Shown: positions 33,090-40,406 of the stretch, piece after piece
Layout: every line of letters begins with the position of its first letter
Numbering within the stretch: the first letter of the stretch is position 1
Assembly: GCF_019749295.1 (NCBI RefSeq)
Contig: NZ_JACWFG010000011.1
Span: forward strand, 372,001-436,000
DNA length: 64,000 bases
Source of the DNA: Neobacillus niacini
GTDB lineage: Bacteria > Bacillota > Bacilli > Bacillales > Cytobacillaceae
Direction: 5' to 3'
Made by a program: the position numbers and the translations under genes
Notes under the pieces: generated by a model
Databases searched by the model: none
The model's input: the letters and a program-made list of their open reading frames with translations, nothing else
What the model was told of the DNA's origin: nothing

Positions 33090-33905
33090 ATGGTTATTGA
33101 GCATGAGCAGTTAGAGCGAAGTGGTTTGACTCGTTATGTTCCGCCGAAAGGGGATTTTGAGGGGTTTCGTGATGATGAGCATTACCGTGAGAAGTTGAAG
33201 GAGTGGGGGCTTTCGTCTGCGAAGGAGGCGAAGCGGGAGTTTTTGTTTAAGGAGCGGAATTACCAGCGTGTGGTAACCATTAAAGGATATGAGACCTATG
33301 GGAAGTCCGAGGAGTTTAATACGCTGGTGATTGAATTTCAAGATGGAAATTTGTCTTGTATCCACCCTGCCTTCTTAAAGGAAATGCAGGCTTCCAGTTA
33401 TGGTAAGGAGACCATGCTGCAGGTAGAAGAAAAGGATTTCAGTACACCAGAACAAGCTTCAGAGGATTCAGAGTCTAAAGCAGAAGCAAAAACACCTGAA
33501 CCTAAACCAGTAACAAAATCAGAACCCAAAAAGCCAAAGTCAGCAAAACCGAAAAAAGAGAAAGAACCAAAAATTGAGCTGCCAACAGAAAAGGTACACT
33601 TTACCGCAAGTGTTAAACAATTTGCTCTTACCTACAATCCATTTAATGAAGAAAATGATGAGGTAGTCGTTCTTGAAAATGTCCAAATCGTTCAAGATGA
33701 GCCGTTAGATCTTGGTCTTGCCTGGTGCAGCCACAGTAAAACATTAAAGAAATTCGAATTGGCGCCAGGAGATCAGCTTGAATTTGACGGAAAAGTAACT
33801 AAAAAGAAGCTGGCAAAAGGGAAAGATGTAGAAGAAGAGTTCATCGTCGATGCACCGGTACTATATAAGGTTAACAATCCATCAAAAATCGTAAAAAATG
33901 GATAA
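33090..33905 (+). CDS. Hypothetical protein with charged linker and OB-like C-terminal domain
   Basis: A 271-aa protein I do not recognise. Residues 1-110 form a folded domain (RYVPPKGDFEGFRDDEHYRE in part, then GYETYGKSEEFNTLVIEF). Residues 115-165 are a Pro/Lys/Glu-rich linker (KPKSAKPKKEKEPK). The C-terminus, about 168-271, is beta-rich, with a phrase like FELAPGDQLEFDGKVTKKK typical of single-strand-binding OB folds. The first ~200 bases are strongly G/T-rich and G-ending in codons, while the rest is A-rich, suggesting a compositional boundary within the gene. A copy of the intergenic repeat lies 48 bases upstream. RBS AGAAAGGTG is moderate. Confidence 0.7.
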   Translation: MVIEHEQLERSGLTRYVPPKGDFEGFRDDEHYREKLKEWGLSSAKEAKREFLFKERNYQRVVTIKGYETYGKSEEFNTLVIEFQDGNLSCIHPAFLKEMQASSYGKETMLQVEEKDFSTPEQASEDSESKAEAKTPEPKPVTKSEPKKPKSAKPKKEKEPKIELPTEKVHFTASVKQFALTYNPFNEENDEVVVLENVQIVQDEPLDLGLAWCSHSKTLKKFELAPGDQLEFDGKVTKKKLAKGKDVEEEFIVDAPVLYKVNNPSKIVKNG

Positions 33906-33929
33906 ACCACAAAATAATACATTAACCAA

Positions 33930-33965
33930 AAGGGACATCATTTAATGAGGTCTCTTTTTATTTAT
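33930..33965 (+). terminator. Intrinsic terminator
   Basis: AGGGACATCA pairs imperfectly with TGAGGTCTCT (one mismatch, one G-T) and runs into TTTTTATTTATT. Confidence 0.75.
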
Positions 33966-34028
33966 TAAAGACATGCAAACAAAAGCACTTGTCCACTCCA
34001 ATTAAACAGCTATTCATATAGTATAGTA

Positions 34029-34046
34029 ATCGTTATTTATAACGAT
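34029..34046. promoter_or_regulatory. Perfect inverted repeat upstream of gvpA
   Basis: ATCGTTAT-TT-ATAACGAT is an 8+2+8 perfect inverted repeat about 110 bases before gvpA, in an otherwise non-coding 190-base region. It has the size of a dimeric repressor site and could control the gas vesicle operon. Confidence 0.45.
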
Positions 34047-34154
34047 AGTGACTTGTGGTCAAAAGGGGATAAAAGAGAAATCACATGGTCTAGGACGAAA
34101 GAATAATTTATTACACTCCCTCTATAGCTGCAGTCAATGAAAGGAGGGGATTAG

Positions 34155-34382
34155 ATGGCTGCTATTCAAAAAAGTGTAGACTCTTCAAGCTTGGCAGAAG
34201 TTATTGACCGTATTTTGGATAAAGGTGTTGTGATTGATTTATGGGCTCGTGTTTCTTTAGTGGGAATTGAGCTTTTAACAATTGATGCCCGTATTGTTAT
34301 TGCAAGTGTCGATACTTGGTTGAGATATGCAAAAGCAGTTGGCCTTCTTCAGGAACAGCCTCCTTTTGCAGAAGAGTCGTAG
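34155..34382 (+). CDS. gvpA: Gas vesicle structural protein GvpA/GvpB
   Basis: Main shell protein of gas vesicles, 75 aa. The conserved core [55 protein letters not shown] (residues ~10-64) is intact; it forms the hydrophobic ribs. The C-terminal tail ([11 protein letters not shown]) is shorter than in B. megaterium GvpB. RBS AAGGAGGGG precedes the ATG. It is the only canonical GvpA in the window, whereas B. megaterium carries two. It opens the cluster, 82 bases before gvpN. Confidence 0.95.
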   Translation: MAAIQKSVDSSSLAEVIDRILDKGVVIDLWARVSLVGIELLTIDARIVIASVDTWLRYAKAVGLLQEQPPFAEES

Positions 34383-34464
34383 GTTGTTTTTTGAATTAAA
34401 TGAAGGAGTCGAGGCTTAAGTGTGCCTTGGCTCCTTTTTTAAGAATCTAATATTAGGAGGAAAA

Positions 34465-35370
34465 ATGTTGAATCCGTCAGATAAACGAAAAGGAACAGAT
34501 GAGTTTGTAAACACTCCTTTTTTCAAAGATATCATAGACAGAACCCTTAACTACATGCAAGCTGGTTTTCCTGTTCATTTTGTTGGACCAACAGGTGTTG
34601 GAAAAACAAGCTTAGCGATTTTTATTGCGAAACAATTAAATAGAAAGATGACCATTCTTCGCGGCCATCATGAATTGTCCAACAAAGATTTATTGGGACA
34701 GTATTCTGGAGTCAAGAAAAAAGAAATAATTGATAACTATATTCACACCGTATTTAAGAAGGAGCAGGAAATCAAACCCATTTGGATCGAAGGTCAACTC
34801 ATTGAAGCCGTTAAGAACGGACATGTGCTAATTTATGATGAGTTTTCACGTTCCCGCCCGGAAACGAATAATATATTTTTATCCCTGCTTGAGGAAAGAG
34901 TTCTGCCTCTGTATGGAAATGGAAAAAATTCATTTTTAAAATGCCATCCTGATTTTACGATTATTTTTACAAGTAATCCGGATGAGTATGCTGGGACTTT
35001 TCACACACAGGACGCTCTATTAGATCGACTGATCACCATCCATTTAGATTCTTGCGACAGGGAAACAGAGATAGAAATTCTAAGACAAAAAATAGGACTA
35101 AAACAGCATGAAGCAGAGGAAGTAGTTAGGCTGGTTACCAATCTAAGGTCTTATGGTAATGGATTTTGTCCCAGTTTACGAGCCTCACTTATGATTGCGT
35201 CAGTTGCAAAAACATCAAACATACAAATGATAGCTGAAAATAGCAGCTATCAGGCACTATGTATGGATGTATTAATAAGACCGATGACTCAAAACCTTTC
35301 GAAACAGCCCCCTGCGAAAGTTAAGGAACTAATACTAAAGGAAATTCTGAGAAGGGAAGGAAAAAAATGA
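34465..35370 (+). CDS. gvpN: Gas vesicle AAA+ ATPase GvpN
   Basis: MoxR-type AAA+ ATPase of 301 aa that is needed for vesicle growth. Walker A GPTGVGKTS lies at residues 41-49, Walker B is VLIYDEFSRSRPE, and sensor region FTSNPDEYAG is followed by the arginine-bearing DALLDRLI. ATG 34465 with TTAGGAGG is chosen; an upstream in-frame start at 34420 has no ribosome site. The stop overlaps gvpF (ATGA). Confidence 0.93.
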   Translation: MLNPSDKRKGTDEFVNTPFFKDIIDRTLNYMQAGFPVHFVGPTGVGKTSLAIFIAKQLNRKMTILRGHHELSNKDLLGQYSGVKKKEIIDNYIHTVFKKEQEIKPIWIEGQLIEAVKNGHVLIYDEFSRSRPETNNIFLSLLEERVLPLYGNGKNSFLKCHPDFTIIFTSNPDEYAGTFHTQDALLDRLITIHLDSCDRETEIEILRQKIGLKQHEAEEVVRLVTNLRSYGNGFCPSLRASLMIASVAKTSNIQMIAENSSYQALCMDVLIRPMTQNLSKQPPAKVKELILKEILRREGKK

Positions 35371-36116
35371 GTACACAAGATGGGGTGTACCTTTTTTGTG
35401 CGATTCGTGAAAAGGCGCCTAAGAAATTTGGAACTGTTATCTTAAATGAAAGAAAAAGCGGTGTATATACTATTCACTTTAATAATGTTGCAATGGTAGC
35501 ATCCAACGTTTCAGGTGAGGTTTTACCCGCTAGGAACAATTTAATGGCCCATCAACAAATCATCTCAGAGGTAATGAAACAATATAGCGTAATACCAATG
35601 AGCTTCGGGAATGTATTTCACTCCAAAAATGATGTCCTGTTAATAATGGAACATCTAAATGAGGAATTTGAAAAATTGTTTACGCATTTAAAAAACAAGA
35701 TGGAAGTAGGCTTAAAAGTAATCCCGAAGAAAGAATGGATTGAACAGGAAATGACGAAAGACCCGCTTTTAAATGAGTGGAAATCAAAACAGAATGACCA
35801 AGTAAATTTTTATGAACAAATCTATCTAGGTGAGCAAGCCCAAAATTTCATTCTCCATTTAGAGAAGAAAGTATCAACGGAAATTTTTGAAGCCTTATTA
35901 GAGCTGGCAGAAGCGGGAAAGCAAAATAAAACCATACCAGGAAAAACACTGTTAAATGCAGCTTTTCTAGTAGATACTGCGCACGAAGCAGCCTTCGACA
36001 ATAAGGTAAATGAGCTTTACGAAATATGGAAGGAAAAAGCAGAGTTTAAGTATTCGGGACCATGGCCGGCCTATAACTTTGTAAATATTCGATTAAGGAT
36101 TGAAGGGAAATTATGA
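35367..36116 (+). CDS. gvpF: Gas vesicle protein GvpF
   Basis: GvpF/GvpL-family accessory protein of 249 aa. The N-terminal domain begins GVYLFCAIREKAPKKFGTV and contains MAHQQIISEVMKQYSVIPMSFGNVF, the family's most conserved stretch. The C-terminal half ends in YSGPWPAYNFVNIRL, also typical. It starts inside the gvpN stop and ends inside the gvpG start (both ATGA). GvpF binds GvpA and is thought to deliver or regulate shell subunits. Confidence 0.92.
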   Translation: MSTQDGVYLFCAIREKAPKKFGTVILNERKSGVYTIHFNNVAMVASNVSGEVLPARNNLMAHQQIISEVMKQYSVIPMSFGNVFHSKNDVLLIMEHLNEEFEKLFTHLKNKMEVGLKVIPKKEWIEQEMTKDPLLNEWKSKQNDQVNFYEQIYLGEQAQNFILHLEKKVSTEIFEALLELAEAGKQNKTIPGKTLLNAAFLVDTAHEAAFDNKVNELYEIWKEKAEFKYSGPWPAYNFVNIRLRIEGKL

Positions 36117-36346
36117 TATTTAAATTATTTACCTTCCCCATTACTTCAATTATTAAATTAGGTGAAAAAATTCAGGAAGAAGCAGATCAGGAGCTTTACG
36201 ATTTAACTATTATACAGCAGCAGCTGATAGAACTGCATATGATGTTTGATATGGGAGAAATGGATGAAGAATCCTATATAGAACGAGAGCAGGAATTACT
36301 TAACAGATATAAAATTGCCAAAGAACGCGAGAAGAACGAGTATTAA
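36113..36346 (+). CDS. gvpG: Gas vesicle protein GvpG
   Basis: Small helical accessory protein of 77 aa. The N-terminus MIFKLFTFPITSIIKLGEKI and the acidic coiled-coil EEADQELYDLTIIQQQLIEL match GvpG. The start overlaps gvpF by four bases. The gvpL frame begins 21 bases later. Confidence 0.9.
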   Translation: MIFKLFTFPITSIIKLGEKIQEEADQELYDLTIIQQQLIELHMMFDMGEMDEESYIEREQELLNRYKIAKEREKNEY

Positions 36347-36367
36347 TGTTCATAGGAGGAGGTAGTT

Positions 36368-37187
36368 ATGGCTCGTACTGCGGTTGAAAATGATTTTATT
36401 TATTTGTATGGTGTCATTTTAAAGGAGGAATTACAAAAATCAGAGGTTCCTTTCATTATTGGAATTGATCAAAAGAAGACTTCAATCATTCCCTATAAAG
36501 GACTTGCAGCAGTCATTACCCCAGTCAAACCCCCTGAATTTTTCCCAGCAGCGTATCGACCTTCAATTAAAAGACCCTGATTGGTTAAAGGAGAAAGCAT
36601 TTCATCATCATGAATGCATCTCAGCTATTAATAGTGTGTTTACTATCCTTCCTATGTCATTTTGTACAATTTTTCAAAAAGAAGATAATCTAAAAAGCTT
36701 ACTTAATGAACAATATGATGTAATTTTCGAGAAGCTAAACCGCTTGAAAGAAAAACAAGAATGGAACGTAAAGATATACAGTTACACCGAGCAGGCGTTT
36801 TCTTATGTAATAAAGAATAATCCAACCGTTCTAGAGTTAAGAGAAAACATTAGCACTATGCCAAAGGGAAAGCAATTTATTATGAAGAAAAGGCTTAATC
36901 AATTGATTTCCGATGAAGTAGAGAAAGAACAATCCCAGCGGTGGCAGCAAGTAGAACAAAAGTTAAAGTCATTTTTCGAAGAGGCTAAGCTCCGAGGAAA
37001 TTGGGGAAGAGAAATAACAGAACGACAGGATGAAATGATTGTAAACTGTGATTTTCTAATTAATAAATACAAATCAGAACTCTTTCTTAATAAAATTCAT
37101 GATTTAGAAGAAGAATTTGCGGAGGCAGGCTGTACTTTTCAAGTTAGCGGACCATGGCCGCCATATCATTTTTCAAAGGAGAAATAA
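36368..37187 (+). pseudogene. gvpL: gvpL interrupted by a +1 frameshift in a T5 run
   Basis: The first frame (36368-36580) encodes a GvpL N-terminus (DFIYLYGVILKEEL, ending ITPVKPPEF) and then runs into unrelated residues and a stop. The second frame, open to 37187, continues with SQQRIDLQLKDPDWLKEKAFHHHE and ends SGPWPPYHFSKEK, as in GvpF/GvpL proteins. Joining the two gives an uninterrupted protein if one T is removed from TTTTT at 36539-36543. RBS ATAGGAGGAGG precedes ATG 36368. The lesion may be real, a phase-variable homopolymer, or a sequencing error. Everything else in the gene looks intact. Confidence 0.85.
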
Positions 37188-37426
37188 TGATGGAACAGTA
37201 TCATCTTTTTCAAAATAAAAAAATGACGCTGTTGGATCTCCTTGATGGAATCATTGATACAGGCGTTGTGGTAAGTGGAGAAATAGTAATATCGGTTGCC
37301 AATATCGATTTAATTGTTGTGGATCTTAAGCTTCTAATCTCGTCGATTGAAAGCGCCTATGGTCCATACGAGCCTATAATTGCAGGGGAGGCATTATGTG
37401 ATGGAGAGATTACCACTAGATTCTAA
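37187..37426 (+). CDS. gvpS: Gas vesicle protein GvpS (GvpA paralogue)
   Basis: GvpA/J/S-family protein of 79 aa. The core TLLDLLDGIIDTGVVVSGEIVISVANIDLIVVDLKLLISSIES in pieces aligns with the shell protein but with a longer N-terminus. ATG 37187 overlaps the gvpL stop (TAATG), behind AAAGGAG. Position between gvpL and gvpK is that of gvpS in B. megaterium. It probably acts as a minor or nucleating subunit. Confidence 0.85.
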   Translation: MMEQYHLFQNKKMTLLDLLDGIIDTGVVVSGEIVISVANIDLIVVDLKLLISSIESAYGPYEPIIAGEALCDGEITTRF

Positions 37427-37664
37427 TCAGGTAGAGCAAGGGTTAGCAAAATTAGTCCTAACCATTATAGAACTTCTCCGGCAGCTTATGGAAAGGCAGG
37501 CAATGCGGAGAGTGGAAAGCGATACATTAACAGATGAGCAAATTGAAGAATTAGGTTTAACATTGATGAGACTTGAAGAAAAAATGGAAGAATTAAAGCA
37601 GATTTTTGGTTTAGAACATGAAGAGCTCAATATTGAATTGGGGCCATTAGGAAAACTGCTTTAA
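37401..37664 (+). CDS. gvpK: Gas vesicle protein GvpK
   Basis: Accessory protein of 87 aa with LDSNQVEQGLAKLVLTIIELLRQLMERQAMRRVE in pieces, then LGLTLMRLEEKMEEL, the GvpK pattern. It overlaps the end of gvpS by 26 bases. ATG 37401 (or GTG 37398) lies after GGGGAGG at 37384-37390. GvpK is essential in several gas vesicle systems; its exact role is not known. Confidence 0.88.
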   Translation: MERLPLDSNQVEQGLAKLVLTIIELLRQLMERQAMRRVESDTLTDEQIEELGLTLMRLEEKMEELKQIFGLEHEELNIELGPLGKLL

Positions 37665-37685
37665 TCTAAGAGGAGGAGGGTTCAT

Positions 37686-38081
37686 ATGCCCATTCATCAC
37701 CCGCCGCAATCATCGAATTTACTTGATGTTCTTGAAAAAATTCTCGATAAAGGAGTCGTCATCGCTGGTGATATAAAAATTTCTTTGGCAGATGTCGATC
37801 TATTAACAATAAAAATTAGGCTTCTGGTTGCCTCGGTAGATAAAGCTAGAGAAATTGGAATGGACTGGTGGGAAAAGGATCCATACTATTCTTCAAAAGG
37901 GATAATGGCGGATAAAGAGCGAGCTCAATTACATGATAGAATAAATCGATTAGAGCAGCTGGTTGAAAAAAATACATTATCACTTCCAATGAGGGAGGAA
38001 GCAATAGGCCTGCCGAATGAGGAAGGATCATCTTCTGCACTGAATTCGTCTCTGGCTCATTTGGATGAAAGTTCATCATAA
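37686..38081 (+). CDS. gvpJ: Gas vesicle protein GvpJ
   Basis: GvpA-family paralogue of 131 aa. The N-terminal 55 residues ([21 protein letters not shown] and LADVDLLTIKIRLLVASVDK) match the shell fold. The remainder is a hydrophilic tail with a coiled-coil segment (KERAQLHDRINRLEQLVEK) and a Ser-rich end. RBS AGAGGAGGAGGG precedes the ATG. It is the last gene, followed by a terminator. GvpJ-type proteins are thought to sit at vesicle tips. Confidence 0.85.
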   Translation: MPIHHPPQSSNLLDVLEKILDKGVVIAGDIKISLADVDLLTIKIRLLVASVDKAREIGMDWWEKDPYYSSKGIMADKERAQLHDRINRLEQLVEKNTLSLPMREEAIGLPNEEGSSSALNSSLAHLDESSS

Positions 38082-38096
38082 ATTAGGAAAATGGTC

Positions 38097-38122
38097 AAAG
38101 AGGAGAGTTACTCCTCTTTTTT
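38097..38122 (+). terminator. Intrinsic terminator of the gas vesicle operon
   Basis: AAAGAGGAG pairs with CTCCTCTTT around AGTTA, followed by further T. Confidence 0.88.
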
Positions 38123-38133
38123 GCATGTTTCTC

Positions 38134-38547
38134 CTAAACGATTTTCATCACCTTCCCGAAGGGTGCTTTAGGAACAAATTCAGTCGGTACGAGCCAGTAA
38201 ACCTCGTAGGATGGTACCTCCATATCCTCGGGTAAAAAACCAGTTAAATCAGTAATATAAAATACCGTTTCAATTTTTTCCTCTTCCGCCCATTCTAATG
38301 CCAATGTATAAGAAGCTTTACCATGTGTGTGATACTTTATTTCACTGCCTTCTGTAATCTGCTCTGAAGTACGTATCTTAAAATCCGCTTGAACGAGGGT
38401 GGTTTCTGGAGTAAGCTCCTTGAAAAAAGTAACAATATTTGCGATAAGATCAATTTTTGTTTCATTTGTTGAGGTGTCAACAATTAATGCAAGTCTTTTA
38501 CCCTGGCGGTCCTGTATAATTTTAAGTAAATTTTTGTGCCATTTCAT
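38134..38547 (-). CDS. VWA-like domain protein (C-terminal part of the DUF2201 type)
   Basis: A 137-aa protein consisting of one VWA-like domain. The metal-site-like start is LALIVDTSTNE, the middle loop HGKASYTLAL corresponds to the Gly-Thr loop of relatives, VFYITDLTGFLPED is the third motif, and the typical ending is VPKAPFGKVMKIV. Full-length family members carry an extra N-terminal metallopeptidase-like domain that is absent here. ATG 38547 is preferred over TTG 38571. It is convergent with the gas vesicle operon. MoxR-type ATPases such as GvpN often work with VWA partners, so a link is possible but unproven. Confidence 0.72.
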   Translation of the reverse strand: MKWHKNLLKIIQDRQGKRLALIVDTSTNETKIDLIANIVTFFKELTPETTLVQADFKIRTSEQITEGSEIKYHTHGKASYTLALEWAEEEKIETVFYITDLTGFLPEDMEVPSYEVYWLVPTEFVPKAPFGKVMKIV

Positions 38548-38731
38548 GTCTTGATTTTCCCCTCTCTTCAATAGTCACAAAAATTATTATGCGCATAATG
38601 AACCTATGAATTCAATACAAATTATCACATTTCATGAATAAGAATTAAAATCTAAAAATACTTGTAGATTGCCACATTGAAGGTATACTTTTATTATATT
38701 AGTAGTACTTTTTTTAGATGGGGGGAGAATA

Positions 38732-40216
38732 ATGGAAGGAAAATGGTTAATTGCAGACCGCGATCTAAATGAGCGGGAGGGATTAAAATGGCTTTTAAAA
38801 TCATCTTCCATCCCTGTGTCATCCATACATTTAGCTTCCAATTATCAAGACTTTGTTGTTACTTTTGAGAAAGAGTCACCAGATATCATTCTATTAGAAC
38901 TAGATATGATCAGCAGTGATAATTGGTCTAGTTTTAGAGAATACATTCAAATCTATCAGCCTATTTTGCTGTTAACAAGTGCGGAGGCTACCTTTGAAAA
39001 GGCACGCTTAGCGATTGACCTGCAAGCCTTAGAACTAATGATCAAACCGTTTTCCGCTGCCAAAGTGAAGTCCGCTTATCAAAAAGCAGCAAAAGTCCTT
39101 GACAAGAAGCAGGATACGATAGCAGTCCCGCATTTACAGTATTATAAGGATTTATCGTATGAGGCGCTGTTTATCGCTCAGCGTGAAATAATAGAGGACT
39201 ATAAAATGGCTGCGTTTAAGATTGAAAATACAGAGAACATAGGTGTGTTGTACTCCTTTTTATCAGACTTTCCTTTTAGAGAGATTCATGGAATTTTCCC
39301 TTTAAGCGATATGGTCGTTCTTTTATTTAAAGAATCGTGCCAGAATGGAAAGGAACAATGCCAAAAGGCGATGAGAAAGTGGGAAGAGGAATTCTCAGAT
39401 GCACTCGCCGTTGTGGTACGTAACAATCCTTCAACACAGGTGAGTCTTAATGAAAAATTCCATGAAATACAAAAGATGCTTGATTTTACCTATTATCGGG
39501 GCTATCGGCAAATTGTGGAGTTTGAGTACACTCCTGAATGGGTACATATTGATCCTTTTTTGGCTCCCCCCGAGCAAAGGGTTTGGGTGGACATGCTGGC
39601 AAATCACGATTTAGAAGGGTTGAAAAAATGGCTTTACGACGAGTTTCTCCAACTAGAAAATCCTTATCCAGATCCGGGATTGGTTAGAATTAGGCTGACG
39701 AGTATCCTTGCCCAAATTAGGCGATTCATGAAAACCTACGATTTAGATAACCAGCCAAACTACGAAAAAGAGTACAGGTATATTTTTCATTCCATTTTGT
39801 ATGATAGTGTTCTATATCGTTCGGTACAAAATTTAATCCTATTTGTTCAAAAATTATTCTTGGCTGCAAACTCCAGTCCGAAGCTGATTAAACAAGATCT
39901 CATTGAGAGAGGTATCGCCTTTATTGAGTCCCACTTCGCAAACAGTGATCTAAAGCTTGAAGATGCAGCAAAGTATGTCGACCGGAATCCTTCTTATTTC
40001 AGTCATTTGCTGATTTCAAAGACAGGTCAAGGGTTTACGGACATCCTGTCAAGTATACGAATAAAAGAAGCGAAACGATATCTCCTAGAAACCAGTAAAC
40101 CGGTTAAGGAAATTGCAGCATTGGTTGGCTATCATAATCCTAACTACTTTAGCAGAATCTTTAAAGAAGTGGTTGGAATGTCTCCGAGAGAATTTCGAAT
40201 AAATAAGAGGGAATAA
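38732..40216 (+). CDS. YesN-type response regulator with AraC DNA-binding domain, Glu at the phosphoacceptor position
   Basis: A 494-aa regulator. An N-terminal receiver domain (1-120) has acidic residues in IADRD (8-11), the Thr/Ser switch in LLLTSAE and the conserved Lys in MIKPF. Where PD-hydrophobic-Asp is expected it reads PDIILLELDM, placing Glu56 at the phosphoacceptor site with Asp58 two residues later. A long linker domain follows. The C-terminal AraC pair of helix-turn-helix motifs (about 395-490) ends GYHNPNYFSRIFKEVVGMSPREFR. No histidine kinase is adjacent. It lies just upstream of hutUIG in the same direction and may regulate it (inference). Confidence 0.88.
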   Translation: MEGKWLIADRDLNEREGLKWLLKSSSIPVSSIHLASNYQDFVVTFEKESPDIILLELDMISSDNWSSFREYIQIYQPILLLTSAEATFEKARLAIDLQALELMIKPFSAAKVKSAYQKAAKVLDKKQDTIAVPHLQYYKDLSYEALFIAQREIIEDYKMAAFKIENTENIGVLYSFLSDFPFREIHGIFPLSDMVVLLFKESCQNGKEQCQKAMRKWEEEFSDALAVVVRNNPSTQVSLNEKFHEIQKMLDFTYYRGYRQIVEFEYTPEWVHIDPFLAPPEQRVWVDMLANHDLEGLKKWLYDEFLQLENPYPDPGLVRIRLTSILAQIRRFMKTYDLDNQPNYEKEYRYIFHSILYDSVLYRSVQNLILFVQKLFLAANSSPKLIKQDLIERGIAFIESHFANSDLKLEDAAKYVDRNPSYFSHLLISKTGQGFTDILSSIRIKEAKRYLLETSKPVKEIAALVGYHNPNYFSRIFKEVVGMSPREFRINKRE

Positions 40217-40248
40217 GGCTCAGAATCTTCTGAGTCTTATTTTTTTCT
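40217..40248 (+). terminator. Intrinsic terminator of the response regulator gene
   Basis: GCTCAGA pairs with TCTGAGT (one G-T pair) around a short loop and runs into CTTATTTTTTT. Confidence 0.8.
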
Positions 40249-40406
40249 AAAAAAATAACATTTTTCTAAAAATAATATAGTTATAGGCTAAAAATAAACG
40301 AGTTGTACAGATAAATAATGCTATTATTCTAATGATTAATTTGTATTTTTCAGAAGATTTTATTTTTATACTTAAGGAGAGATATACGATATGGAGGAGT
40401 GAAAGA

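Noticed and set aside
36459..37187. Separate 242-aa gene starting at ATG 36459
   Set aside because: The first ~28 residues are an out-of-frame reading of the gvpL start; the family match begins only after the T5 run, so it is the second half of a frameshifted gvpL.
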